Assembly: GCA_900766575.1 (NCBI GenBank)
Contig: CAAFVW010000132.1
Span: 1 to 23,130, forward strand
DNA: 23,130 bases
Direction of reading: 5' to 3'
From: Lachnospiraceae bacterium
GTDB taxonomy: Bacteria; Bacillota; Clostridia; Lachnospirales; Lachnospiraceae
In this document: positions 6,679 through 15,167 of the stretch, one piece after another
Numbering within the stretch: the first letter of the stretch is position 1
Layout: every line of letters starts with the position of its first letter
Made by a program: the position numbers and the translations under genes
Notes under the pieces: generated by a model
Seen by the model: the letters and a program-made list of their open reading frames with translations, nothing else
Database searches by the model: none
What the model was told of the DNA's origin: nothing

Positions 6679-8079
6679 ATGGACGTAAGTGGGCCTGTGG
6701 CCGTTTTTCTCTTTTTCCTGCTGCTGTTGGTGGATATGTTTTTCTATGGCTTTGATGCCGCCATCGACAACCTGAATGAAAAGGAGATCTTACATAAAGC
6801 AGAGGAAGAAAAAGATCGCCGGGCGATACGGCTGAGTGAGATGATCAGCCGGCCCGGGATCTATATCAATACCGTGCAGCTTGTCATTACGCTGATTAAT
6901 ATTTTAATGGGAGCTTTTTACCTGAATATCTGGCTGCAGACCATTGACAAAGGACTGCATGTGTTCCAGGTAGGCGGAGTGTCTCTGGCGAATGTTCCTG
7001 CGGGAGTGATCTCGGGAATTGCTACCGTGTTGTCCTTTATTGCCATGATTTACATTCTTCTGACTTTTGGCGTACTGATTCCGCGGAAAATGGCAGCAAG
7101 ACAGCCAGAAAAATGGGCGTATGCCTGCATCAATCCTATCTATGTCATTACGAGACTGCTGGCACCCCTGACAGGGCTTGTGAATCTGACGGCCAAGGGA
7201 ATCCTGTTTCTCTTCGGTGTCCGCAATAACACAGACGAAAATGATGTCACAGAGGAAGAAATCATTAATATGGTACAGGAGGGGCATGAGCAGGGTGTGA
7301 TCCAGGCCAGTGAGGCAGAGATGATTTCCAATATTTTCGAATACGGAGATAAGGAAGCCCAGGATATCATGACGCATCGCGGAAGTATTGTTGCCATTGA
7401 CGGGGAGACGAAACTGAAGGATGCCATTGCTTCCATGCTGGGAGGCAAGAACAGCCGCTATCCCGTGTATGAAGAGAATATAGACCACATTATCGGTATT
7501 CTGCATCTCAAGGATGCCATGCGGTTTCATATCAGTGATGACAAGCTGGATCTTCCAATCGCAAAGCTGGACGGATTGCTCAGAGAGCCTTATTTTGTAC
7601 CGCAGACGAAAAATATTGATGAATTATTCAAGGAAATGCAGTCACAGAAGCTGCAGATGGTCATTGTCGTAGATGAATACGGACAGACAGACGGACTGAT
7701 CGCCATGGAGGATATTCTGGAGGAAATCGTCGGTAATATCATGGATGAATACGATGAGGACCAGGAATATATCAAGAACCGCGGCAAAGGGGAATATATC
7801 ATGGAGGGAAAAACTCCATTGAAGGAAGTGGAAGAGCTTCTGAATATTACCTTTGAGGAAGAAGAATTTGAGACGCTGAACGGATTTCTGATCTCCCGTC
7901 TGGACCGGATTCCGGAGCCGGACGAGCAGTTTGATGTGGACTATAAGGGATATAATTTCAAGATCCTTTCCGTGGTCAAAAAGATGATTGGAAGTGTGCT
8001 GGTACGGAAACTGCCGGAGGAAAAAATACAACAGAGTGGCGATGCCGGAGAATCAGTGCTTGAAGAAAAACGAAAATAA
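6679..8079 (+). CDS. CNNM/CorC-family membrane protein with CBS pair
   Basis: Member of the HlyC/CorC (UPF0053) family, whose characterised relatives take part in Mg2+ or other divalent-cation export and resistance; substrate is not visible here. An N-terminal CNNM (DUF21) membrane domain covers about 1-185, with hydrophobic segments near 6-22, 64-83, 108-134 and 150-180. The acidic linker VTEEEIINMVQEG precedes a CBS pair (about 205-350, with RYPVYEENIDHIIGILHLKD and VVDEYGQTDGLIAMEDILEE). The C-terminal CorC_HlyC domain (about 360-450) includes EFETLNGFLISRLDRIP. I chose ATG 6679: the AAAGGA at 6662-6667 then lies 11 bases upstream, whereas an in-frame ATG at 6667 overlaps that site. The 466 residues are usual for the family. 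It is the last gene of the rex run. Confidence 0.92.
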   Translation: MDVSGPVAVFLFFLLLLVDMFFYGFDAAIDNLNEKEILHKAEEEKDRRAIRLSEMISRPGIYINTVQLVITLINILMGAFYLNIWLQTIDKGLHVFQVGGVSLANVPAGVISGIATVLSFIAMIYILLTFGVLIPRKMAARQPEKWAYACINPIYVITRLLAPLTGLVNLTAKGILFLFGVRNNTDENDVTEEEIINMVQEGHEQGVIQASEAEMISNIFEYGDKEAQDIMTHRGSIVAIDGETKLKDAIASMLGGKNSRYPVYEENIDHIIGILHLKDAMRFHISDDKLDLPIAKLDGLLREPYFVPQTKNIDELFKEMQSQKLQMVIVVDEYGQTDGLIAMEDILEEIVGNIMDEYDEDQEYIKNRGKGEYIMEGKTPLKEVEELLNITFEEEEFETLNGFLISRLDRIPEPDEQFDVDYKGYNFKILSVVKKMIGSVLVRKLPEEKIQQSGDAGESVLEEKRK

Positions 8080-8088
8080 TGCTATGAT
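8060..8088 (+). promoter_or_regulatory. Probable sigma-A promoter for the yebC block
   Basis: TTGAAG (8060-8065) and TATGAT (8083-8088) are separated by 17 bases. The promoter overlaps the end of the preceding gene and leaves a leader of roughly 65 bases before the yebC start. A small CGTAG-AAA-CTACG hairpin (8105-8117) lies in that leader and has no T-run. Confidence 0.5.
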
Positions 8089-8159
8089 AAAAAGAGCGTT
8101 ATCGCGTAGAAACTACGTGAATAAAGAGAAAGAATACAGTTTTCAAAGGAGTAACAAAG

Positions 8160-8888
8160 ATGTCAGGACATTCTAAATTTGCTAATATTAAGCATAAAAA
8201 AGAGAAAAACGATGCAGCAAAGGGTAAGATTTTTACCATTATCGGCCGTGAGATCGCAGTCGCTGTAAAAGAGGGCGGTCCCGATCCTGCCAACAATTTC
8301 AAACTGGCAACCGTTATTGCCAAGGCAAAGGCTAACAATATGCCCAACGATACGATTGAGCGTGGTATTAAGAAGGCCGCCGGAGATGTTGGCAATGTAA
8401 ACTATAAATATGTGACCTATGAAGGTTACGGACCTAACGGCATCGCTATCATTGTAGATGCACTTACGGACAATACCAACCGTACCGCAGCGAATGTCAG
8501 AAGCGCATTCACCAAGGGACAGGGTAATGTAGGTACTCCCGGTTGCGTATCCTTTATGTTCGATAAAAAGGGACAGATCATCGTGGACAAGGAAGAGTGT
8601 GATATGGAAGCGGATGATTTGATGATGACCGCACTGGATGCCGGAGCTGAAGATTTCTCTGAAGAGGATGACAGCTTTGAGATTCTGACCGATCCCGATA
8701 ATTTTGAAGAAGTGCGCAAGGCTCTGGAAGATGCGGGCATTCCCATGATCAGTGCAGAAGTCACCATGATTCCCCAGAATTATGTGACACTGACCGATGA
8801 AACTGCTATAAAGAATTTACAGAGAACCCTGGACCTGCTAGAAGATGACGATGATGTTCAGGCAGTATATCATAACTGGGACGAGTAG
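8160..8888 (+). CDS. yebC: YebC/PmpR-family regulator or translation factor
   Basis: Conserved cytoplasmic protein of the YebC/TACO1 family. Members have been described as DNA-binding regulators, and more recently several were linked to translation of difficult sequences such as polyproline. The family opening is clear (MSGHSKFANIKHKKEK, DAAKGKIFTIIGREI), followed by PNDTIERGIKKA and YEGYGPNGIAIIVD, and an acidic C-terminal third with SAEVTMIPQN. The 242-residue length is normal. AAAGGAG sits upstream of the ATG, and the gene has a plausible promoter of its own. It is followed after 23 bases by a glycosyltransferase gene with which it has no obvious functional link. Confidence 0.95.
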   Translation: MSGHSKFANIKHKKEKNDAAKGKIFTIIGREIAVAVKEGGPDPANNFKLATVIAKAKANNMPNDTIERGIKKAAGDVGNVNYKYVTYEGYGPNGIAIIVDALTDNTNRTAANVRSAFTKGQGNVGTPGCVSFMFDKKGQIIVDKEECDMEADDLMMTALDAGAEDFSEEDDSFEILTDPDNFEEVRKALEDAGIPMISAEVTMIPQNYVTLTDETAIKNLQRTLDLLEDDDDVQAVYHNWDE

Positions 8889-8911
8889 ATCGAAAGGATA
8901 GGGGTAACAGC

Positions 8912-9856
8912 ATGGAGAAACTTGCAATCGTAGTTCCTTGTTATAACGAAGAAGAGGTATTAAAGATTGCTTCCGAGGCACTGAGGGGTGTGTTGGATGA
9001 TCTGATCCATAAGGGGAAGATCGCGGAAGACAGTTTTATTCTGTTTGTAAATGATGGCAGTAAAGATCGTACCTGGGAACTGATCGAGGAAGAACATCAG
9101 GCGCATCCGGTTCAGGTATGCGGTGTGAAGCTGGCCGGCAATGTGGGACATCAGTTTGCATTGACCGCTGGATTGCTCACCGCCATGGATCTGTCCGATG
9201 TGACAGTTTCCATTGATGCGGATCTTCAGGATGATGTGACTGTGATCGAGGATATGATTGATAAGTTCCATAACGGCTGTGACATCGTATATGGTGTCCG
9301 CAAGGAACGCAAGACCGATACCTTTTTCAAACGTACTACAGCACAGGGCTTTTATAAAGTTATGGAAATGATGGGCGTTAAGACGGTTTATAATCATGCG
9401 GATTTCCGCCTGATGTCCAGGCGTGCGGTAGAACAGTTCTCCAAATATCAGGAGACCAATCTGTTTTTACGAGGTATGATGCCTCTGATCGGATATCAGA
9501 CCGACTGCGTTTATTATGACCGTAAGGAAAGAGTGGCCGGAGAGTCCAAGTATCCTCTGAAGAAAATGCTGGCACTGGCATTTAACGGAATCTCTTCCTT
9601 CAGTGTCAAGCCGATCAGCATGATCCTGGGTGCAGGTATGGTTATTGTTGCTTTAAGCATCGTAGCGGCGATTTATGCACTGATTTCTTATTGTACCGGA
9701 CATGTGGTGCCGGGCTGGACTTCTTTGATCCTCTCTATCTGGTTCTTAGGCGGTATTCAGCTGATGGCCATCGGACTGGTGGGACAGTATATCGGTAAGA
9801 TTTATATTGAGGTAAAACATCGTCCCAGATATAACATTGAAAAGGTACTGAAATAA
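8912..9856 (+). CDS. Membrane-anchored GT2 glycosyltransferase (DPM1/GtrB-like)
   Basis: GT-A fold family 2 enzyme of the type that loads a sugar from a nucleotide donor onto a polyprenyl phosphate on the inner face of the membrane. The N-terminal domain (1 to about 215) has VVPCYNEEE (7-15), FVNDGSKDRTW (45-55), GNVGHQFALTAGL and the metal-binding DADLQD (102-107). It ends in AGESKYPLKKM, a common feature of DPM1/GtrB relatives. Two C-terminal membrane segments (about 234-260 and 270-294) match the GtrB plan, and RPRYNIEKVLK forms a basic tail. The length of 314 is typical. Its stop overlaps the start of the next gene by one base (TAATG), so the two are translationally coupled and probably partners. 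Sugar and acceptor cannot be read from sequence. Confidence 0.9.
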   Translation: MEKLAIVVPCYNEEEVLKIASEALRGVLDDLIHKGKIAEDSFILFVNDGSKDRTWELIEEEHQAHPVQVCGVKLAGNVGHQFALTAGLLTAMDLSDVTVSIDADLQDDVTVIEDMIDKFHNGCDIVYGVRKERKTDTFFKRTTAQGFYKVMEMMGVKTVYNHADFRLMSRRAVEQFSKYQETNLFLRGMMPLIGYQTDCVYYDRKERVAGESKYPLKKMLALAFNGISSFSVKPISMILGAGMVIVALSIVAAIYALISYCTGHVVPGWTSLILSIWFLGGIQLMAIGLVGQYIGKIYIEVKHRPRYNIEKVLK

Positions 9857-11334
9857 TGAATTATAAAAAAGGCATTTTAAGTGTTGTATTGTGGTTCGTT
9901 TATACAATGATAGTGGGAACCGGAATGGTAGGCACGGTAATGACCGTGCTTCTGCCGGAAGGCGGTTCCCATCCGGTCGGCCTTGTTATTGCAGGTGTGT
10001 GGCTTGTGGTGACAGGGCTGGTTGTTTATCTGTTACATAAGTTATTTATGAGGAATTCGGGACAGCAGAATGGAGACAGACGTCAGATATGGCTGGTTCT
10101 GGAGGGGGTGCTGTTCGTGGCACTGATTGCCGCTGGCATTGTATTGCGGACCAGAGAGGTAATGCAGTATGACCTGACCGGAACCGCCGGAGATGTCTGG
10201 TTTGATGCGGTCAGGGTAACCGAGACTACACAGATTCCGCAGGTAGTGCACGGAGCTGTTTATATCTATTTGCAGGTGCTGCATGGACTTCTGGTATTTT
10301 TGGGCAATAAAATGTCTGTGGCTTTGATTCTGCAAGTGGTTTTACAGATGCTCGCGGGAATCTTTCTTTATTTTACTGTTCGAAAGCTGACTGGAACAGC
10401 CGCCGCAGTGGTGGCTATGGGATACTGGATGCTGTGTCCTGTCTGGGAGAATGTCGTGGCACCCGGTCCGGAGAGTCTGTTCCTTCTGTTGTGGATGATC
10501 GGTCTGTGGGCAGTCGCAGGAGCATTGGAACATTTCCTGCAAAAAGGAGCGGTTCCCGGAATCCTTCCGCTGATGGGATTTTTATTCAGTGGTATGATTG
10601 TCGGCGCACTGGGATATCTGGATATTATGGGCTTTTTACTTTTGCTGACTGCCTTTTCCGTATTGTTTCTGGAGACGGAGCAGAAGACCGGTCTCTGGCG
10701 TCGAATCAGTGCCTGTCTCCTCTCTCTGCTGGGAGCATTGACGGGATTTTTCCTCTGTATCTCGTTGGATGCGGTCAGCAGTGGCAAACTTATGGAAAAT
10801 GTGCTGCTTGCCTGGTGGAAGGTCTGCGAGCCGAAGAAATTTTCCCTGGCGGTAACCTATGCACAGAATACAGGGAACAACTTTGATTTTTCTGTGATTG
10901 CCGTAGTTATTGCAGGGATCGTATTAAGCCTTGGAATTTTTTCCTATTGGTGTCGGAAAAGGCGGGAGAGACAATCCCTGTGGGTGGCTGTTATGCTCGT
11001 GCTGGGTTTGATGATCTGCTGTGGGATGACCAGCGTGGAAATGCAGGGGATTTCGCTGCTTGCTTTGCTTTTGGCTGTAGCAGCCGGGGCCGGAGTACAG
11101 GCTATTCTTCCCTTTGGAACAAGGGAGATTCCGGTACAGGATCTGGAGAACGAAGATTTCCCGGAGGAAGCGGTGACATCGACAGAGGAAGAGGCTCCTG
11201 AAATACAGTTTATCGAGAATCCCCTGCCCCTGCCTAAAAAACATGTGCCGAAAGTCCTGGACTATAAGCTGAACAGTGAAGATGCGGGAGATTTTGATTA
11301 TCCCGTTGCGGAGGAGGATGATTTTGATCATTAA
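9856..11334 (+). CDS. Polytopic membrane protein, possible GT-C-type transferase
   Basis: A 492-residue protein with roughly ten to twelve hydrophobic segments (for example about 8-32, 42-62, 78-97, 130-173, 182-224, 232-270, 284-304, 345-365, 374-391, 397-417). An extracytoplasmic-looking loop (98-130) holds QYDLTGTAGDVWFDAV and the segment YIYLQVLHGLLVFLGN follows; acidic residues after the first helices are reminiscent of PMT/ArnT-like GT-C enzymes, but I see no decisive catalytic signature. The last 70 residues form an acidic cytoplasmic tail with a proline/basic patch NPLPLPKKHVPKVLDY (455-470) and end in EEDDFDH. One-base overlap with the GT2 gene suggests the two act in sequence: GT2 charges a lipid carrier and this protein uses or flips it. 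That is inference. Confidence 0.8.
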   Translation: MNYKKGILSVVLWFVYTMIVGTGMVGTVMTVLLPEGGSHPVGLVIAGVWLVVTGLVVYLLHKLFMRNSGQQNGDRRQIWLVLEGVLFVALIAAGIVLRTREVMQYDLTGTAGDVWFDAVRVTETTQIPQVVHGAVYIYLQVLHGLLVFLGNKMSVALILQVVLQMLAGIFLYFTVRKLTGTAAAVVAMGYWMLCPVWENVVAPGPESLFLLLWMIGLWAVAGALEHFLQKGAVPGILPLMGFLFSGMIVGALGYLDIMGFLLLLTAFSVLFLETEQKTGLWRRISACLLSLLGALTGFFLCISLDAVSSGKLMENVLLAWWKVCEPKKFSLAVTYAQNTGNNFDFSVIAVVIAGIVLSLGIFSYWCRKRRERQSLWVAVMLVLGLMICCGMTSVEMQGISLLALLLAVAAGAGVQAILPFGTREIPVQDLENEDFPEEAVTSTEEEAPEIQFIENPLPLPKKHVPKVLDYKLNSEDAGDFDYPVAEEDDFDH

Positions 11335-11387
11335 ACGGACCTCCTGTTTTCGAATGATTACATGAAGTTATAAGAAATGGACATACT

Positions 11388-11431
11388 AAAAGACGATACG
11401 AAGGGCGGATAGCCTGGTATCGTCTTTTTTT
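11388..11431 (+). terminator. Strong intrinsic terminator
   Basis: A perfect 12-base-pair stem, AAAAGACGATAC (11388-11399) with GTATCGTCTTTT (11417-11428), encloses a 17-base loop and runs into a seven-T tract (11425-11431). It lies 53 bases after the membrane-protein stop and closes the yebC block. It separates that block from tepA. Confidence 0.93.
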
Positions 11432-11485
11432 AACTATTTCAGAAACAGTAATTGTAACAGCCATCAGAACAGGGAGTAAACAGGT

Positions 11486-12202
11486 ATGCAGAATCAGAGA
11501 GAACATAATGAGAGCGATACGCCGAAAACCGAGGCGGAAACACACAGAGACGACAGAATCGAAAAAACGGGACAGCTGACCTTGTCCGATCAGGTGTCCG
11601 GGAAAAAGATTCATCTGTTGACCATTATCGGGGAGATCGAAGGACACGATAATCTCTCAGGCAATTCCAAGACCACAAAATATGAGCATATTCTGCCACA
11701 GCTGGCGGCCATCGAGGACAGTGAAGAAATCGGTGGCGTACTGGTGCTGCTAAATACTATGGGCGGTGATGTTGAGGCCGGTCTGGCGATTGCGGAAATG
11801 CTGGCGTCTTTGAGTAAACCCACGGTATCTCTGGTTCTGGGCGGCAGCCATTCTATTGGCGTGCCGATTGCAGTAAGCTGCGATTATTCTTTTATTGTGC
11901 CGACAGGAACCATGGTGATCCATCCGGTACGGATGAACGGTATGGTGATCGGAGTACCGCAGACTTTCGATTATTTTAAACTGATCCAGGACAGAATCAC
12001 AGGATTTGTATGTAAGAATTGCAAGATCAGTCGAAAGAAACTGGAAGACCTCATGATGGAGACGGGCTTCCTGACAAAGGATGTAGGAAGCATTCTTGTG
12101 GGAGAAGAAGCAGTAAAACATGGGATTATCGACGAAGTGGGCGGAATTGACCGGGCTATCCGCAGATTGAGGGATATGATCGGGGAAGACGCTGAGCAAT
12201 AG
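11486..12202 (+). CDS. tepA: TepA-type ClpP-fold serine protease
   Basis: Member of the ClpP/crotonase-fold group close to B. subtilis TepA (YmfB), which has been linked to degradation of signal peptides or to protein export. The family core is clear: VLVLLNTMGGDVEAGLAI, then GGSHSIGVPIAV with candidate nucleophile Ser123, then TMVIHPVRMNG with His146, then VIGVPQTFDYF and a C-terminal GEEAVKHGIIDEVGGID. It lacks a signal peptide and any ATPase domain. Residues 1-38 are a charged, low-complexity extension. Length 238 is normal. A GGGAG lies upstream of the ATG. Position directly before spoIIIE/ftsK matches the B. subtilis tepA-ylzJ-spoIIIE neighbourhood, which supports the assignment over ClpP itself. 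I see no clear promoter in the 54 bases after the preceding terminator. Confidence 0.9.
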   Translation: MQNQREHNESDTPKTEAETHRDDRIEKTGQLTLSDQVSGKKIHLLTIIGEIEGHDNLSGNSKTTKYEHILPQLAAIEDSEEIGGVLVLLNTMGGDVEAGLAIAEMLASLSKPTVSLVLGGSHSIGVPIAVSCDYSFIVPTGTMVIHPVRMNGMVIGVPQTFDYFKLIQDRITGFVCKNCKISRKKLEDLMMETGFLTKDVGSILVGEEAVKHGIIDEVGGIDRAIRRLRDMIGEDAEQ

Positions 12203-12210
12203 AAAAAAAG

Positions 12211-12239
12211 ATGACAAGGCAGTAGAAAAATGATATACT
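12211..12239 (+). promoter_or_regulatory. Sigma-A promoter of the ftsK operon
   Basis: ATGACA (12211-12216, one mismatch to TTGACA) and TATACT (12234-12239) are separated by exactly 17 bases. Transcription would start near 12246, giving an AT-rich leader of about 80 bases. I see no riboswitch-like structure in that leader. AGGGG at 12314-12318 is the ribosome site for ftsK. Confidence 0.65.
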
Positions 12240-12327
12240 TCTAACTATGACTATTTATTAACTATTCCCAAGCTTAGAAAAGGAATTGTGATATTAGTAT
12301 TAAAATTGAAGTTAGGGGTATGATGAT

Positions 12328-15126
12328 ATGGCATCTTCATCAGGCAAAAGAACATCATCTTCCAGAAGAACGAGAAAAAGTACAACAAACAGCCGCAGCA
12401 GACAGGCTCAGAGAACTGCGCAGGACAGCGAACTTTTCCACGAAATCGGATTGATCGTTCTGTTTGTGGCAATGGTGATATTATTTTGTTGCAATTTTGG
12501 TATCATAGGTCCGGTTGGCAATGCAGTCAGCGGGGTTTTATTTGGGATTTTCGGATTTACCGCATATATAGCACCTGTGGTAGTGTTTCTGGCGGTGGCC
12601 TTCTGGTTCGCCAATGAGGGGAATCCTACCGCTGTCCGCAAAATGATTGCAGGGGCGGTACTGTTTTTGATGATCGGAGTCATCTGTGATCTGATTGCCA
12701 GGACCGCCGGATCCATGGAGCAATACGATATAAAATTATTATATAGCAACTGTAGCACCGGCAGACACGGCGGCGGTATTCTGGCGGGAAGTCTGTGCTA
12801 TCTGCTGCTGCATTATCTGGAGACGGTAGGAACGGTTCTGGTGGTTTTACTGTGCTCTGTGATCAGTCTGATCCTTGTGACAGAGCGTTCTTTCTTAAAC
12901 AGTATGCGAAACGGAGGAGACCGTATCCGGGAGCTTTCCAGAGAAGATGCGGTACGCAGACGGGAGAACGCCCAGATCCGCAGACAAGAACAGGAGGAAC
13001 GTAACTCCCAGAGAGAAGAGGCCCGCCGAATACGTGAAGAGGAACGCCGGATCCGTGAGGAAGAGCGGAGACTTCGGGCGGAAGAAAAAGAGAATGAGCA
13101 GATTCTGAATGCCGTTCCCCGCAGAGAGAAAAAGGTCAGCGGTGTCATGATGGATACCTCCCTGAAGAAACAGGAGACACAACCTGCGGGAAGACGTGAG
13201 GATATTCATGAGATTGTCTATGAGGAAGATACACAGGATGCGCCGGTTGTGGAAGAGACCAGAGTGACTTCCAGTGATTTTACGACGCCTTCTTATGAAG
13301 AAGAACTTCCGGTGGAAGAAGTGACCAGCGCGGCAACTTTTAAAAAGCCGTTTGAACGCAGAGAATCCTGGCAGGAAGAGGCTGCACTTCTGACTCCGCA
13401 GGCGGAAAATATACGAATCCATAGGGAAGATATTCCGGAGCCTGTGGAGCCGGTGACGGAATCACAGATTCAGAATTCTGAGATGCGGCCGATACAGCCG
13501 GAACCTGCAGCTGTCGTTCGGGAATCTGTGACAACGGCGCCGGCCGGTTCCAGCGCGAGACCGAAAATCACAGCACCGGAACCTCCCAAAGGAAATTCAC
13601 CGGCAGAAGATCAGATACATAAAGATATTGCGAAAGCGGCCAAGCAGCCTCCGGCAGAATACCGGATTCCACCTTTGAATCTTCTGCAGAAGGGAAAGGC
13701 TGCCACAGGAGATTCTACCAGAGAGTTAAAAGAGACAGCCATGCGCCTGCAACAGACCCTGAATACCTTCGGCGTGAAGGTAATGATCACCGATATCAGT
13801 CAGGGTCCCAGTGTTACCCGGTATGAATTACAGCCGGAACAGGGGGTGAAGGTATCCAAAATCGTAGGTCTGGCAGATGATATCAAGTTAAATCTGGCGG
13901 CTACGGATATTCGTATTGAAGCACCGATTCCCGGCAAAGCCGCTATCGGTATTGAAGTACCAAACAAAGAAAATATGATGGTGGCACTCAGAGATCTTCT
14001 GGAGAGCAAAGAGTTCCAGGAGTTCCCGTCCAATCTTGCATTTGCCGTAGGAAAGGATATCGCAGGCAAGACAGTTGTAGCCGATATTGCCAAGATGCCT
14101 CATATGCTGATCGCCGGCGCTACCGGTTCCGGTAAATCCGTATGTATCAATACTTTGATTATGAGTATTCTGTACAAGGCACATCCGGATGATGTGAAGC
14201 TGATCATGGTGGATCCGAAAGTAGTAGAGTTAAGTGTATATAATGGAATTCCACATCTTCTGATTCCAGTGGTGACAGACCCGAAGAAAGCATCAGCAGC
14301 TCTGCATTGGGGTGTCAGTGAGATGGAGGATCGTTACCGGAAGTTCGCCGATTACAATGTCCGCGACCTGAAAGGTTACAATAAAAAGATTGAGACAATA
14401 TCCGTTCCTGAGGGAGAGGAAGCACCGAAGAAGATGCCGCAGATCGTCATTATCGTGGATGAGCTGGCAGATCTGATGATGGTATGCCCCGGAGAAGTGG
14501 AAGAATCTATCTGTCGTCTGGCACAGCTGGCCAGAGCGGCCGGCATCCATCTGATCATCGCTACCCAGCGTCCCAGTGTGGATGTCATCACCGGTCTGAT
14601 CAAAGCCAATATGCCCAGCCGTGTGGCGTTCTCCGTATCCAGTGGCGTAGATTCCCGAACAATTCTGGATATGAACGGAGCGGAGAAACTTCTCGGCAAG
14701 GGTGATATGTTATTTTATCCGCAGGGCTATTCCAAACCGGCACGTGTACAGGGAGCCTTTGTATCCGATAAAGAAGTCTCCGATGTAGTGGATTACCTCA
14801 AAAATCAGACACTTGGCAATACCTATGCCGAAGATATTGAGGAGAAAATCAGGAATATAGGCTCGTCGGGTGACTCTTCCGGAGGAGGGGCCGGCAGCGG
14901 CAATGACAGAGATGAATATTTTGAAGAAGCTGCACGTTTTATCATTGATAAAGATAAGGCCAGCATAGGCATGCTGCAGCGAGTGTTGAAGATAGGCTTC
15001 AATCGTGCTGCCAGAATTATGGATCAGCTGTGTGAATACGGCGTGGTCGGTGAAGAAGAAGGCACAAAGCCCAGAAAGGTACTTATGAGCATGGAACAGT
15101 TCGAGCAGTTGTTGGAGGAAATCTGA
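12328..15126 (+). CDS. ftsK: DNA translocase FtsK/SpoIIIE
   Basis: Membrane-anchored hexameric DNA pump that moves chromosomes through the division or sporulation septum. A basic N-terminus (1-35) is followed by about four membrane segments (about 40-60, 64-95, 105-125, 152-185). A long charged and proline-rich linker (about 195-445) comes next. The alpha/beta motor (about 455-825) has Walker A GATGSGKS (597-604), Walker B IVIIVDELADLM (706-717) and the conserved ATQRPSVDVITG (745-756). The gamma winged helix (about 862-930) contains ARFIIDKDKASIGMLQRVL and GFNRAARIMDQL and would read orienting motifs (KOPS/SRS). The 932 residues are somewhat longer than B. subtilis SpoIIIE because of the linker. 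It has its own promoter and is followed closely by fhs. Whether it serves division, sporulation or both cannot be told here. Confidence 0.96.
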   Translation: MASSSGKRTSSSRRTRKSTTNSRSRQAQRTAQDSELFHEIGLIVLFVAMVILFCCNFGIIGPVGNAVSGVLFGIFGFTAYIAPVVVFLAVAFWFANEGNPTAVRKMIAGAVLFLMIGVICDLIARTAGSMEQYDIKLLYSNCSTGRHGGGILAGSLCYLLLHYLETVGTVLVVLLCSVISLILVTERSFLNSMRNGGDRIRELSREDAVRRRENAQIRRQEQEERNSQREEARRIREEERRIREEERRLRAEEKENEQILNAVPRREKKVSGVMMDTSLKKQETQPAGRREDIHEIVYEEDTQDAPVVEETRVTSSDFTTPSYEEELPVEEVTSAATFKKPFERRESWQEEAALLTPQAENIRIHREDIPEPVEPVTESQIQNSEMRPIQPEPAAVVRESVTTAPAGSSARPKITAPEPPKGNSPAEDQIHKDIAKAAKQPPAEYRIPPLNLLQKGKAATGDSTRELKETAMRLQQTLNTFGVKVMITDISQGPSVTRYELQPEQGVKVSKIVGLADDIKLNLAATDIRIEAPIPGKAAIGIEVPNKENMMVALRDLLESKEFQEFPSNLAFAVGKDIAGKTVVADIAKMPHMLIAGATGSGKSVCINTLIMSILYKAHPDDVKLIMVDPKVVELSVYNGIPHLLIPVVTDPKKASAALHWGVSEMEDRYRKFADYNVRDLKGYNKKIETISVPEGEEAPKKMPQIVIIVDELADLMMVCPGEVEESICRLAQLARAAGIHLIIATQRPSVDVITGLIKANMPSRVAFSVSSGVDSRTILDMNGAEKLLGKGDMLFYPQGYSKPARVQGAFVSDKEVSDVVDYLKNQTLGNTYAEDIEEKIRNIGSSGDSSGGGAGSGNDRDEYFEEAARFIIDKDKASIGMLQRVLKIGFNRAARIMDQLCEYGVVGEEEGTKPRKVLMSMEQFEQLLEEI
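13024..13089 (+). repeat. Tandem charged heptads in the FtsK linker
   Basis: Codons 233-254 of ftsK encode RRIREEE-RRIREEE-RRLRAEE followed by Lys, three near-identical seven-residue units. They sit within a longer Arg/Glu-rich stretch (about 200-257). The i to i+4 pattern of opposite charges is what single alpha-helix or coiled-coil spacers look like. Confidence 0.7.
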
Positions 15127-15167
15127 CGGCCGCTGGAACTGCCTGAATAAACGGAGGGAAAAAGAAC

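Noticed and set aside
8105..8117. CGTAG-AAA-CTACG hairpin upstream of yebC as a terminator
   Set aside because: The stem is five pairs and no T-run follows. It also lies downstream of a plausible promoter, inside the leader.
11432..11485. Promoter for tepA after the terminator
   Set aside because: No pair of hexamers with acceptable spacing was found. A non-sigma-A promoter or read-through remains possible but cannot be supported.
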